A stretch of 64,000 nucleotides of DNA from an uncultured Clostridia bacterium. Lineage in GTDB: Bacteria; Bacillota; Clostridia; Christensenellales; UBA1242. Below, piece by piece: positions 50,122 to 63,100 of the stretch (position 1 is its first letter; every line of letters starts with the position of its first letter). The DNA lies in the NCBI GenBank assembly GCA_947588355.1, contig CANPYI010000005.1, positions 1 to 64,000 of the forward strand. Reading direction: 5' to 3'. The translations under genes and the position numbers were made by a program. The notes beneath the pieces were generated by a model. It was not told where the DNA came from, did no database searches, and saw nothing but the letters and a program-made list of their open reading frames with translations.

Positions 50122-50334
50122 ATCTTTGTATTCTTTCAATTTTTTGATAAGAAAATCGGTGTCCACTCCATGAACGGCGGCTGCTTCTTCAACAGTTTCC
50201 ATTTGGCTGACAGGACATGAAACGCAGTGCATGCCAAAGCCCATAAACACTTCTTCCAAATTTGGATTTTGTTTTAAAACTTCGCCGATTGTCATATCTT
50301 TTGTTATTTCTTTTGAAACAAACTTCTTTTTCAT
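50119..50334 (-). CDS. DUF1858-type redox disulfide domain protein
   Basis: ITKDMTIGEVLKQNPNLEEVFMGFGMHCVSCPVSQMETVEEAAAVHGVD. Confidence 0.88.
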   Translation of the reverse strand: MKKKFVSKEITKDMTIGEVLKQNPNLEEVFMGFGMHCVSCPVSQMETVEEAAAVHGVDTDFLIKKLKEYKD

Positions 50335-50526
50335 TTTAGACTCCTTTTGAAATGTTTCTGTTATATTTTATCACAACAAACAAAAAGTTTCAAGAAAAAA
50401 TATAAAAATGCTTTTTCAATCTTTGAGTTTTTGTGAATTTTGTCGAAAAATTACGAAAAAAAACTTTTTTGAAACTTTTTATATATTTAGATTTTTGCAA
50501 ACATACAACATTTTAAGGCGGAATTT

Positions 50527-51195
50527 ATGGAAAACATTTCAAAAACAGTTGTCTCGCAAGACGAAGGCAGAAAAATTGGCTATGTTTTGGATATCGCAAT
50601 AGGCGAAAATCTTCAAAAAACAGGCTATTATGTTGTAGATGAGGAGAGCGAAGGCGAATTTTTTGTTTCCACTGAAAACATAGTTGGCAGTTCGTCTCAA
50701 TTTTTGCTCGTAAAGGACATGTCAAGTTTGGAGTTTGTTTCTGAGCGAAAGAGTTTGCTTGGAAAAATTTTGCTTGATGATTTTTATCAAAATCTAGGCG
50801 TTGTGAGAAAAATTTTGTTTAAAGGCAAAAGATGTGTCAAAGTCGTCACAGAAAGATGCGAGATTTCACCAAAAAACTTGCAAATTGGCACAGATTTTGC
50901 TTTTGTTTCATTTAAAAGAAAAACTGCAAAGCATTTTTCCAAAAATTTTCCTAAAGCAGATGAAAATTCGATAGTCAAAATCCAAGATTTTCAGCCTCAA
51001 GAATTTTCAGTGAACACTCCAGAAACCATACGACTTTCTTCTGGATTTTATGTTGGAAGAGTTTCAACGCAGGACATATTTGGCTACAACAACGAAAAAA
51101 TTGTTTTAAGTGGAGAAGTTATCACAAGGGCGGTTGTTGAAAAAGCAAAAAGACACAACAAATTAAATCAACTATTTTTTGCAATAAAAAGATGA
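50527..51195 (+). CDS. PRC-barrel-like protein
   Basis: VVSQDEGRKIGYVLDIAIGENLQKTGYYVVDEESEGEFFV and a second copy QDIFGYNNEKIVLSGEVITRAVVEKAKRHNKLNQL. Confidence 0.6.
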   Translation: MENISKTVVSQDEGRKIGYVLDIAIGENLQKTGYYVVDEESEGEFFVSTENIVGSSSQFLLVKDMSSLEFVSERKSLLGKILLDDFYQNLGVVRKILFKGKRCVKVVTERCEISPKNLQIGTDFAFVSFKRKTAKHFSKNFPKADENSIVKIQDFQPQEFSVNTPETIRLSSGFYVGRVSTQDIFGYNNEKIVLSGEVITRAVVEKAKRHNKLNQLFFAIKR

Positions 51196-51426
51196 AAAAT
51201 TAGGCAAAAAATGCATTTTTTTGCATTTTTTTATTATTTTTTTGTATTTTTTGATAAATATTTTTTTCTTAAGAATTTCACTTAAAAAATATTTTTTTGA
51301 TTTTTTTATTATTTTTTGGGGATGAGGAATTTTTAATATTTATATTAAAATACAATTTTTTTTGTAATTTCGTTTGTATTTTTGTTTCCCTTTGTTGTAT
51401 CATAATAACAAGTTAGGAAAGGTGTT

Positions 51427-54129
51427 ATGGTCAGAATTATTCCAAGAAAAACAAAAGTCAAGTCAGAGTTTATTCGTGGCGTCACTGGAATTGACGTCGT
51501 TTTGGCAATTATCTTTATTGCTATTGCTATTATCATCTTTATGTCAAACTTTATGGTAGGCAGCACAAATATCAGCCCTTGGATTGGAATCGCTTGGTCT
51601 ATCATCGCCATTTCGATGTTCTTTAAGCCTGCCGACGATATGAGATTTTACAACACAATAATTTTCCTTTTAAGGTATTCCGCTCAAAAGAAAAAATTTT
51701 CAAAAGGCGATGACAACAAAGGCGATATCAAAGAGATGATCGCTTATGAAGGAATCTATCAGGACAAATTCATAAATTTTGGCCTGTATTATGGACAGGT
51801 GATTGAAATCCAACCAATGTTTTTCACCTTGCTTACAGAATACTATCAAGATAATGTTATTGAAAGTTTTGCAAACGCACTGCGCCGTTTGACGCCAACT
51901 CAAACATGTGCCATTGTCAAGATTTCAAAGCCTATGATTTTGGACAATTATGTTCACAACGAAAACAGCAAATATGAGGTTTTGTATGATTTGCAATACG
52001 ACGGTCAGATAACTCAGGCGGAAATTGATGCACGTGCACCTATTTTTGAAGAGCGTGTTTCGATGTATGAATTTTTGAATCGCCAATCAAAAATTTTCAA
52101 GGACCACTTTTATGTAATTGTGTACGACAAAGACAGAGAAGTGCTTGAAAACACCACAAGAGGCATGATTTCTGCAATGGCATCTTCTTTGAATCCAATA
52201 AATGCACATGTTGTCACTGGAACTGACCTTGTTGTGTTTTTGAGAGCAAACCTTGGCAAAGACCTTGACGAGCGTGATTTGGAAATCACACCTATCACAG
52301 AGTACATAAACTGGGCGACACCAAAAAAGATACGCTTTAACATTGCAAGATATTTCATCAATGAAAATTGCTACAGATGTTTCAACCTTATTGATTATCC
52401 ACTGCAAGTGGGCAATGCTTGGGGCTCGCAGTTTTTCCTTTTGGACAGAACCAGAACCGTTATGAAGTTTAATCCTATTCCAAAAATGGAAAGCGAAAGA
52501 CAAATCGACAAGGCTATCATGGAAATGGAGACAAAACTTTATCGCTCGGGCAGAAGTTCGGCGCAAATCGAACTTCAAACACACGTTGAAACACTTCGTG
52601 GCCTTTTGCGTGATTTGAAAAACAACAACCAACAACTTTTTAATGTCAACACTTATATCATTTCCGAAGACGCAGCAAAAAAAGATGTTCGAGCAATGCT
52701 CAAACAGGAAGGATTTAAGTATTCCGAACTTTTTGCCAGACAAATTGATGGCTTTGTTTCTTCCAATATTTCTCGAAAAGACTCCGTGAAAAGCGGTCTT
52801 AGAGGCATTCCAACAAGCACTTTGGCGGCAACATTCCCATTTATTTCAAACTCGTTGCAAGATCCAAATGGAATTTACATAGGTGACAACGAATACCCTG
52901 TGTTTGTGGACTTTTTCAAGCGTGACCGCGAGCGCGTCAATTCCAATATGATGGTTATTGGAAAATCTGGTTCGGGCAAGTCTTTTGCAACAAAAATGCT
53001 TTTGACAAATTTTGCCGCCGACACCTGCAAAATATTCATTCTTGACCCTGAAAACGAATATCAAGATTTAACCAGAAATCTTGGCGGAAAATTTATTGAC
53101 GTTGGCTCGTCAATGCATGGTATCATCAATCCATTCCATGTAATTTCCTCTTTGGAAGCCAGTGAAGATGAGGAAGAAGATCAAGAAGAACAACTTGACG
53201 ATTTTGGCAATCCGATTCCAAAAAAACAAGTTGAAAAACAACAAGATGATTCATTCTCGCAGCACTTGCAATTTTTGGAACAATTTTTCCGCGTGATTTT
53301 GGAAGGTATCAATTCCGACGCATTTGAGGTTTTAAACTCGCTTGTCATTGACATGTACAAGGAATTTCACATTGATGGCAAAACAAATCTTGCAAAGTTG
53401 AAACCGGAAGATTATCCAACTTTTGACGCATTGTATGACCTGATTTTAAGAAGAATCAAAACGGCAAAAGATGAATTTTCTTTGCGTAATCTTATGACAG
53501 TTGAAACTTATATCAAAAAATTTGCCACAGGCGGAAGAAATAGTTCTCTTTGGAACGGCCCGACGTCTATCGAAACAAACGAAAATTTCGTTACATTCAA
53601 CTTCCAATCCCTTGTTGCGGGAAACAACGCACAAATCACCAATGCTCAAATGCTTTTGGTGTTTAGGTATCTTAACAACGAGATTATCAACAACAAGGAT
53701 TTCAACAAAAAATATCACAAAAACAGAAAGATTATCGTGGCGGTCGATGAGGCGCATATTTTCATCAATCCAAAATATCCTATCGCTTTGGACTTTATGG
53801 CTCAGATGGCAAAACGTATTCGTAAATATGGCGGAATGCAAATCATCATCACGCAAAATATTTCCGACTTTGTCGGCACAGACGAAATTAAGCGCCAGTC
53901 GACGGCGGTCATAAACGCCTGCCAGTATTCTTTGATTTTTTCACTTGCACCGGCGGACATTAACGACCTTGTGGAGTTGTACTCAAAATCGGGCGGTATA
54001 AACGAAGAGGAACAAAACTCTATCGTCACCGCCAGTGTTGGACAAGCATTCTTAATCACTGGACCTACTTCCAGAACAACGGTACAGATTGTGCCGTTGG
54101 ATTATGTGAAACAATTGTTTGGCGAATAA
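51427..54129 (+). CDS. VirB4/TraC-type T4SS ATPase with two N-terminal TM helices
   Basis: N-terminal DVVLAIIFIAIAIIIFMSNF and ISPWIGIAWSIIAISMFF; Walker A MVIGKSGSGKSFATKMLLTNF; LDPENEYQDLTRNLGG; Walker B KIIVAVDEAHIFINPKYPIALDFMAQMAKRIRKYGG. Confidence 0.85.
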   Translation: MVRIIPRKTKVKSEFIRGVTGIDVVLAIIFIAIAIIIFMSNFMVGSTNISPWIGIAWSIIAISMFFKPADDMRFYNTIIFLLRYSAQKKKFSKGDDNKGDIKEMIAYEGIYQDKFINFGLYYGQVIEIQPMFFTLLTEYYQDNVIESFANALRRLTPTQTCAIVKISKPMILDNYVHNENSKYEVLYDLQYDGQITQAEIDARAPIFEERVSMYEFLNRQSKIFKDHFYVIVYDKDREVLENTTRGMISAMASSLNPINAHVVTGTDLVVFLRANLGKDLDERDLEITPITEYINWATPKKIRFNIARYFINENCYRCFNLIDYPLQVGNAWGSQFFLLDRTRTVMKFNPIPKMESERQIDKAIMEMETKLYRSGRSSAQIELQTHVETLRGLLRDLKNNNQQLFNVNTYIISEDAAKKDVRAMLKQEGFKYSELFARQIDGFVSSNISRKDSVKSGLRGIPTSTLAATFPFISNSLQDPNGIYIGDNEYPVFVDFFKRDRERVNSNMMVIGKSGSGKSFATKMLLTNFAADTCKIFILDPENEYQDLTRNLGGKFIDVGSSMHGIINPFHVISSLEASEDEEEDQEEQLDDFGNPIPKKQVEKQQDDSFSQHLQFLEQFFRVILEGINSDAFEVLNSLVIDMYKEFHIDGKTNLAKLKPEDYPTFDALYDLILRRIKTAKDEFSLRNLMTVETYIKKFATGGRNSSLWNGPTSIETNENFVTFNFQSLVAGNNAQITNAQMLLVFRYLNNEIINNKDFNKKYHKNRKIIVAVDEAHIFINPKYPIALDFMAQMAKRIRKYGGMQIIITQNISDFVGTDEIKRQSTAVINACQYSLIFSLAPADINDLVELYSKSGGINEEEQNSIVTASVGQAFLITGPTSRTTVQIVPLDYVKQLFGE

Positions 54130-54139
54130 TGAGGGGGAA

Positions 54140-57100
54140 ATGGTAAAAAGACTTAAAAGCATTTTAATAAGTGTGTTTGCCGTGCTTGCACTTTTGCTTG
54201 GCGGAGTCTTTTTTGTTGGCTGTGGCATTGACTACAGCAAAATATCTCTCGTTGCAGACAAAACGGAAATAAATCTTGATGTTGGACAGCAAGAAACAAT
54301 CACATTTACGATTGAGGGCTATCAAAAAGGTTTTTCAAATTTGATTCGTTTGGGCAACCAAGCATCAATTTATTCTTGTTCTTCTCCTCAATATGTCAGT
54401 GACACTGAAATTCGTGTCACTATCACTGCTGTTGCGGGTGGCAGTGGCACTTTGACCGCCACCACTCTTGACGGCAACAAAAAATGTTATGTGCAAGTGA
54501 ATGTTCAGCAAGCATCTCAAACATTGTCCATAAAGGCTGAAACGCTTTATGTTTCCGAAAAAACTCCGTTTTTGCCTACGATTGATATGTTTGAATTTTC
54601 CGCACAGTCAACCTTAAGAAATTTGTCATATTTTTATCTTTCACCAGATGAAGATGAAACGGCAGAAAATCTGAATCTTTACACACTTGAAAGTTTAAAT
54701 TATGAAACTTCGCAAGCAACATTCAAATACAAACAAGACACACAAACACGAAATTTTGTTCAATTTGACAGGGTTGTTTTAAAGCAACAAGACGGACAAC
54801 TTGCACTTGTTGCATCTTTTAATGATCAGGAAAAAGTGATTCCTATGTCAGCAAGTTTTCAGTTTATGGCTGTTTACAATGATTCTTCATCTTCTCAATC
54901 GCCACTGTTTTGTGTGAGCGATGTTTTTGTGTTGAGAAATTTGAATGTTTCTGTCAGCGGCGGCTATTTGAAAGGTGATGAAATTTTGCAGCAAGACGGC
55001 TCCAACGGTTTTAAGCCTGTTGACGGAACGATAAGAATTGTGCCAAACAATCCCGACTATGTGCAATATCTTTTGAAGGTTGAAATGAACGGCGGAGACG
55101 AAAAATCACCCGTTGTTGTCAATCTTAACACCTCAAACGAAAGTGTTGTTGTGGACTTTGTTGAATTTGAAGACGATCCACAAGCAAGATACATAAAAAT
55201 TTCTCAAAATTCTGTTTTACAAGCACAGACAGTTTTAAATCTTGAAATTTACTATTCAGTTGCTGAAAACATTGAGGACGAAAGTGTAAATTCAATTTTT
55301 TCGTTCAAAATTGACACTGAGATTGCGCCGACAACCATTTTGGTGAACGGAACTGATGAGCCAGAGACATTTGTGATGTACAATCAGTATCAATCCAATC
55401 ATGGCTGGCGTGATATTTTGATCGATGTGGTCTCGGAATATGAAACCTCACCAAGTTTTGATAGTATTTATTTTGAATTTGTTGATGATGCATTGTCATA
55501 TATCGATTTTGTTCGTGGCGGACAAGTGACGGAAAACACTCCTTACACCAACCTTGATACGCCATTCCAGTTGCGAGGGAAAAGGGGCGTATCTCCAACT
55601 CCTGAGGACAAGAATGCTCAGATTGTCGTTCATTTGAAAAGCGATATTTTGCACAATGACAAACACGAACTGACACTTACTATAAATTGCAAAATTGTTG
55701 CCGGTGCAACAGATATTTTGCCTGCTGATGGATTTGGACAGCAAAGCAATCCTCTTGTTGCACAAGATTTTTATGTTGATTTCGACAACAAAGAAATAAA
55801 TTTCAACGGTCAACTTTATGCAGACAATTCTTTCCAATCAATTTCTGTTTTCCATGATGTTCAAACTGTCGATGTTGCCGACATAACAGTTGACGAAAAC
55901 AGTCCGTTTGTACAAGTGGGTGACAGATACTTTTTAAATTTGAAGATTTTGCCAAAACAAGTGGGAATGGGCACATATCAAATTCAGTTGGACAACGGTA
56001 TCTCCGAAGTTATAAACATTTTCTGCTTAAACACGCTCAAGCCTAAGTCCACACAAATCAGGCTTGTCAATGATGGCTCTGACAGTGTGAAGGAAAGTGT
56101 TTATTCGCGAACTGAACAGGCAGAATTTGACGACATTTTGTCGCTTGAAATATTAAATTATTCCACAAGCGATTCTGTTTTGGCGGGCAGCACCGCAACG
56201 TTGGAAATCTTGGCAAATGTTCCCGCTTCAAACATTCAACCAATTTTGGACAGAACTGACTTGATTTCTCTTACGCCAAATGGTAATCGTTTTAAAATAA
56301 CAACACGCGGAAAAAATGGTGATTCAAAAATTTTGTTTAGATTGACTGGCCAAAGTGTCAATCAAGAGATGTTTTCTCTTGATCCAGAGCCTGTTGTGAT
56401 AAATATCATTGTCAATGTCAGTGCTTACAGTTTGGTGCAAGAATTTTTCCTTAGAAATGGCGACAGTTATGCACTTTCAAACAATGTTTACTATGGTTCC
56501 GATCACATACCAGAGGAAAGTTCAAGATTGCAGTTCACTGCACAAGTAAGATCTTCTGAGTCAAACAACTTCTATCAATACGTGTTTACTGACGAAGCAA
56601 TAACCAGATTTTTTGAAAATGTTGTCTCTATCAGCCCGACAGAGAACCTTTACAGTTTTCAGGGCGGCGTTACGGCTTTGAATTTTGACGAATTGATTGA
56701 ATCTAGGCTTATCCATTCTGCATATGACAAAAGGTTTATCACATTCACAGCACTCAACGAAGATGGCTCTTTCTTGGGACAAACCACAACACGCATCACA
56801 ATAACAAAAACCAATCTCAGCAACCAGTCTTCTGAAACAAGGATCGTTTCTCTTTCCTTCTACAACGGTGTGATGTTTTGGGCGGACAACCGCGGCATCG
56901 ATAATGGCGTTGTCACCACTGACGAGCAAGGCAATAGAGTGCGTTACGTGGTTGAATTTAGCAATATTTTTGCTTGTGACTATGGCTTTTTTGATTTAAA
57001 CACATTGACATATACACACACGTATCCTTATTCTTTAAGACCGATATCTTTTGTACTTTCTGCAAGCGTTCAACAAAGAGATTGGTCGCGCAGATATGAT

Positions 57101-60100
57101 GCACTTATCACTGCAACACAGTACACGATGGTGGAAAGCATTTCTCTTTCAACAAGTTTGACCGAAATTGAATTTGATCATCGCGACCAAGAAAATTTGT
57201 CAGTTACTATTGGCATTTACACCTATCCAATCACTTCCACAAATCATCAAATAAATGCTGAATTCATTGCTTCATACGAAAACAAGTATGCTGATATGAT
57301 TCAGGTGCTTCCTGTTGATGAAACAAGCAGTCAAAACGGAATTTATCTTGTCACTATTCAAGCATTTGACTCCGAAACATTTTTCTCTCAATATCAAAAG
57401 CAAATTGAAGAAGTTTCTGAAAAATTGGAGTGGACACTTTACATCTATCCAACTGATTGGGGTGATTCTTACACATCTTTGCAAAGTGGATACAAACCAT
57501 TGAAACTCACTGTAAGATACCGCAATGGCTCAAAGGAAAATCCATATCTTTTGGAAACAGCACAAGATGTCAAAAACATAAACAACAGTTCCTCAACACT
57601 CGCAAGCCATTATGAAATAGCGTCAGTTATTGACATGAACGGCACCTTTATGGAAAATCCAATTGGCATTCTTTCAAAAGATGGCAACTTGGTGCTGGAA
57701 GGTTTTTCGGGGTCAATCATTGGCTCAGGTTCGCAAGCAGGCATCACAAACGTTGTTGTAAGTGACCACAATCAAAACCTTTATGCAGAAGTAGATGGCA
57801 CGCAATACGGCGGATTGTTTGCACGCATCAACGAAGGTGCAACAATAAAAAATGTCACCATTTCCGGAAAAATCGATGTTCAAGCGGCAGATAAAGTGGC
57901 ATATATTGGGCTTTTGACTGCCGAAAATCGCGGGAAAATAGAAAATTCTGGCGTCGTTTTTGGGCTGAACGCTGACGATGTTTCAACAATAGGCGGACCT
58001 TTTGGTCGATTGTATTTTGGCGGTGTGGCTGGTATAAATTATGGTCAAATTTTGCAAGATTTCAATGCTTTCAACGAGGATGAAGAGTTTGACGGACTTA
58101 CACCAAGAAATATGGCATTCTTCAACTCCACTCTTTCAATTACCGGAACGCAAAATTCCATCGGAAATATTTATGCGGGCGGAGTTGCAGGGGCAAGCAG
58201 TGGTGAAATTGAAAGAATTTTACCTGAAAGTTCGTATCGTATGTATGGTTATACTGCATATTCGGCTTACAGCAAGATAAAGATTTTTGGTGTGGCAAAT
58301 TCTGCAAGTTCAAGAAGCACTGTGGCACTCGGTGCGGTGGCTGGCGTTGTTTCATATCACTCTGATAGCAATTCAATCTATCTTCCTGACTGGAAAAAGG
58401 CTTCAATCACAAATCCTGAGCAACGACAATCCGCTGAAACCGGCGCAATATTAAAGGGCTTGCTTGTCGGCGGAAAACTTGACATGCTTGGACTTGACTC
58501 AAACAACATCAATGATTATGTTGGCGGAATAGTTGGGCTTGTTTCAACAGCAAACGTCAGCACAATCGACATTTTGCAAAACACAAGCCGCACATTTGTG
58601 CGCGGAAATGATTATGTTGGCGGAATAGTTGGATATGAGGACAATCTTGGACTCTCTTCGGACAGCAACATCATCATAAATTATTCAAATGAAAACAAAT
58701 TCCAAGCAGTTGATGACAAAGAAAGCAGTTTTTATGCTTCAAGCATCATCACAACAAATGCAAGTGCTGTTGCAAGTGCAATTGACGAGGAAAACAAAGA
58801 TTTGTTTTTCATGATTGGAAACTACTTTGACACAAAACGCGAAAATTATGAAGGTGTTGAATTTGGCGTGACTTCATATGTTTCGACAAGACAGCATTTG
58901 ACAATATCATCTGAGCCAGTTTCTGCAAACAACACAATCACAAGTGGATATTATGGAGATTGGCTGCAAGCGCAAAAAGTTGACAACTTCACTTTCTCAA
59001 TCCATCAAACAGAATATTTTGATGCTACTTCTGTCAGTCTGGAAATGAAAGAACGCGATTTTGAGATGAAACCTTTGCTTGATGGCGCAACTGAAGATGA
59101 GCAAAGACTTTTGAACGATACAAACGTGTACTTTATGTATTATTTTGCAGTTGACAGTGACGTCAGTGGCAATTTGGGAACTATGGCGCAAGCACAGATT
59201 GATGAATTGAATTACATCACTCCTTCTTCAAAATTCTATCCATTTGAACTTAACAATCCTGAAGTTTTGATTATGCCAATGTCCTCAAATGTGCTTGAAA
59301 TTGATGCAAATGGAAACATAACCTTAAAAAATCCGGGTATTGAAAAAATAACAATTTTAAGTATCTTAAATGAGAATGAGGTAAGAAATATCTACTTGTA
59401 TGTTGTAAATTATTTCAACAAAGACATCTCAACCTCCATTTTCTTTGCCACTCCAGACGCTTCCAGTCAAAATATTGAAGATGGAAATTTGGATATTTAT
59501 GGCGATTCATTTACAACTGTGTACATGATTCCAGACTACAGCACTTCAACTGAAACGACAACTTCTGACGGCGAAGAATTTGCAATTACCAAAGATGGAG
59601 TGCTTTCTTTCCGAAATGTTGCTTACAATCTTTCAAAAAACAATTCGCTTGGCATAAACAATGAACTTGACAAAGACGCAAGTTCGGGATTTTCGTCTCC
59701 TCAAAATTTGAAACAAAAAATTGTCTTCAAAAAGACAGCTTCGGCAAAAGAGGGCGACTTTGATACATACAAACTTGTGCCAATCTTGCAAACAACCATT
59801 CGTTTGAATGGAAAAGAATATGTTTTCTATAAAGTGCTTGACGTTTCACAAATCAATCTGAAACTTGTTTATCACGAAAAAGCAAGATCGATCAAAACAA
59901 CATACACAAGTTATGCTATTGACACAAACGAGGTGTTTTCAGATGTTGTTGAAATTGATTCAACAAATCCTCAGGAATTGTTGTTCTATGAAATCAGAAA
60001 GGCTGATAGTTTAATCCCTGTACAACAAAAAATGCCGGAGATCGTCGGACAATATGGCATGAAAGGTGATGTTCCAATCAAATATGAGGAATACATAAAC

Positions 60101-63100
60101 GACATCACGGGCGAGTTGTTTGATATCAAATTTGATAGAATCAAAGATAACGGCAAAGATACAAACAATTTTAAGTTTACTTGTGGCATAAACACTCAAA
60201 GTAATGCATACAAACAACGTTTCAACTCTCCTATTGAGGGAGAATATGTTTTCCATTTCTATTCAAGCGAATTGACAAATGGTGTGGATTGCACTTTCTA
60301 TTTGACAGTAAATGAAGCAAGACTCAATTACATCAAAGTGAACAACTATTCAAATGTAAATAATGTCACTTTGCCAAACAACACAGTTGTTCCGGGACAA
60401 AAAGGAATTTTGGAAATTTCGCTTAATCCTGTTGAGGCAATTTTTGACCGCTTTACAATCACAAACAATGAAATCAACTCCATTTTAGGCTCAGGAACTG
60501 CAAACTTTGAATTTGCTTATCAACAAAGGACGGAAACAGGTGTTCAATATAAAGAAGTCGCTGAATTTGGCAGCATAGAAAATGGCTTGTCGTTCACATA
60601 TCGCGAATTGATGGAATTGTATTCAAGCTTGCAAGAAGAAGATAAAAACTTGACATTCAGAAACAAAATTTACATAACTTACTTTGTGGCTTCCTTGAAT
60701 GTTGAGGATAATGTGCCGGTGCAATTTGACGTGCGTGCAACTTTTGGCGAAGATGAATATGTTTCGGCGGCGGTTCAACTTACAACAAAACTTGAAAGTT
60801 ATGCCAAGTTGGTTTTTGATGACAAGGATTTGATTGGCAACGCATACTATATCGCACGCGGGTTGACATATGACATGTCACTTGATTCGTTTGGATTTAC
60901 GGAGGAGCAAGTCACCGTCAAAATAGGTCAGGACGAAGTTGCACTTTCAAGTTTGCAGGCAGGGCATGACTTCGGTGGCGTTTACATGATTGGCTCGCAG
61001 GGAAAATATACTCTCACTGTAAACAACAATGTTCAATATAACGGCGATGTTGGCTTTAGGATAGAAGTAAACACTTCTGCCACAAAAATTCAAGACGGCA
61101 TAGAAACTTCAAACAGCAACACCACAAACATATATGTCATGGAATATGTGCTCAACTATACATATGTTGAGGGCATCAACGAAGATATCGTGTATGGCAT
61201 GCGAAACGGAATTGTCAACGTGGCAGTTGGCAATCCGTTTGAACTTTCGCTTCAAATAGCAAACTTTTTGGAATATAACACAGAAGATGCAACCATCGTG
61301 CAGGAAGTTGAAGATTTTGTCACCTCTTTGAGCAATTCTGTGGACTGGAAAGTTGTGTTTATGGATGAGGAACAACTCCTGGCTGAAAACAAAAAAATTG
61401 TTGAAGAGCAATATTACTCCATAGATGGACTTGTTGTCACTCCGCTTCGAGTGTATGACCCTGAAAGTGACATCTACCATTTCAGCGTGTCGGGTCATTA
61501 TGTTATGAGAAACGGGAGATATGCTTTCACCCGAACTGAACAAAATTCCAATATTCTTTACACAGAGTTTGTTATGCGTGTGCATGACCAAAGCACTGAG
61601 GACAGTCCAATTCCTGTAAGAACTTATGAAGATTTGATGAATATGGCTGAGGGGCAGTGGTATATCCTTTTGAATGAGATTGAAATACCAAACAATGCAG
61701 AAGCACAAGCAAAAGGACTGCCTGTTTTTGCTCCAATCAGCACGGCAATTGCAGGTTTGGACGGCAATAGTTGTGACATAGTTTTTTCGGGCGAGTACGA
61801 CTTTGAGGAAGGTGTTTCAAATGTCGGATTATTCTCCACAGTTTCGGACAATGTTCCAAACATAAACAACAAAAAATACAGCAACAATCAAACGATACTT
61901 CAAAACATAAGTATTCGCGTTGACAGTGACGTGCGTTTTAAACTTAATGTTCCAACTTTTAATGTAGGACTGCTGGCAGCACAAAACGATGGTATTATCA
62001 CAAACGCAGAAGTATATTCAAACGCAAATGCCAAGTTTTATGTTTCCTCTTTGCAAAATTCGTCAGAATCTTATGTGGCAGGATTGGTTGTGCAAAATGG
62101 CAATGGTGCCTACATAACCAATTCTCGCTCCAGATTAAATATTTCTGCAAGAGCAAATGTTTCGGGCTTTGTTGGACAAAACTTGGGGCATATTGCAAGT
62201 TCGTACTTCCGCGGTGCAACAATCGAAAACAACACAGATAGAACTCAAGAGGTTACTGCCGGCTTTGTTGTTGCAAATTATGGACAAATTTACACATCTT
62301 ATGTCAGCGGCGACAGTGAATTAAACAATTCGTCTATGTACTACAAGGAAACAAGCAATTCTATCAGAGCAGTTCACAATGTTGCCGGCTTTGTTTACAC
62401 AAACAGCGGAAGTGTGCAAGATTGTTACTCCAATATCAACATAAATCAAAGTCGTGGCTATGCTGCAGGATTTGTGTTTGAAAACTCCGGTGTTGTGGAG
62501 CGTGCATTCTCGACGAGTGTGCTTCAGAGTGAAAGAACGGCAAACTTTGGCTTTGCTCGGCTGAACTCTGTAACAACTGGTCAAGACGGACAGGAGCAGG
62601 TGACGGGCGGAGTGATTAAAGATGCTTTCTATTTGACTCACAATGAAGATGCAAATGATGGCAATATCAATGTGGATATAAGTAATATCGAAGGCGAAAA
62701 CACCGAAATACTGCCAATTGATATTGATGAATTTAAAATAACCGGTGTTGACGAGAAGTCAAGCCAGACATATTTGGAAAAATATTTTAAAAACTTTATA
62801 ATTGCTCAAACAAGAAAAACAAATGGCCAAATTGTGTACGGAAGAAATATAAATGGTGTTTGGTTCTATAACGAAGATGCTGCTGATCATGAAAATTTTA
62901 ATGACAAGTTTTTCAATGTTGGAAGAGTGGAACTTGTTGCTCCAAATATGATTGCAAGGTCAGATAGAAGACTTTACGACACAATTGAAGTTCGAGATGA
63001 AACAACGGGCGCAGAATATGTGAGATATGTGTACAACTACACGGGAAACAGACTGGGGTCTGCTGAAAATCCAATCTTAATTTCAAGCCCTGCAGAATTT

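Noticed and set aside
52087-52743. 218-aa ORF antisense to the VirB4-like gene
   Set aside because: Cys/Phe/His-rich antisense translation, no supporting signals.
51427-54129. Evidence of an integrative conjugative element
   Set aside because: No integrase, relaxase or coupling protein seen upstream, and the only tRNA in view is 50 kb away; kept as an orphan VirB4 rather than an ICE call.
61109-61708. 199-aa ORF antisense to giant gene 2
   Set aside because: The opposite frame is an unbroken lipoprotein ORF with clear GLUG-like repeats.
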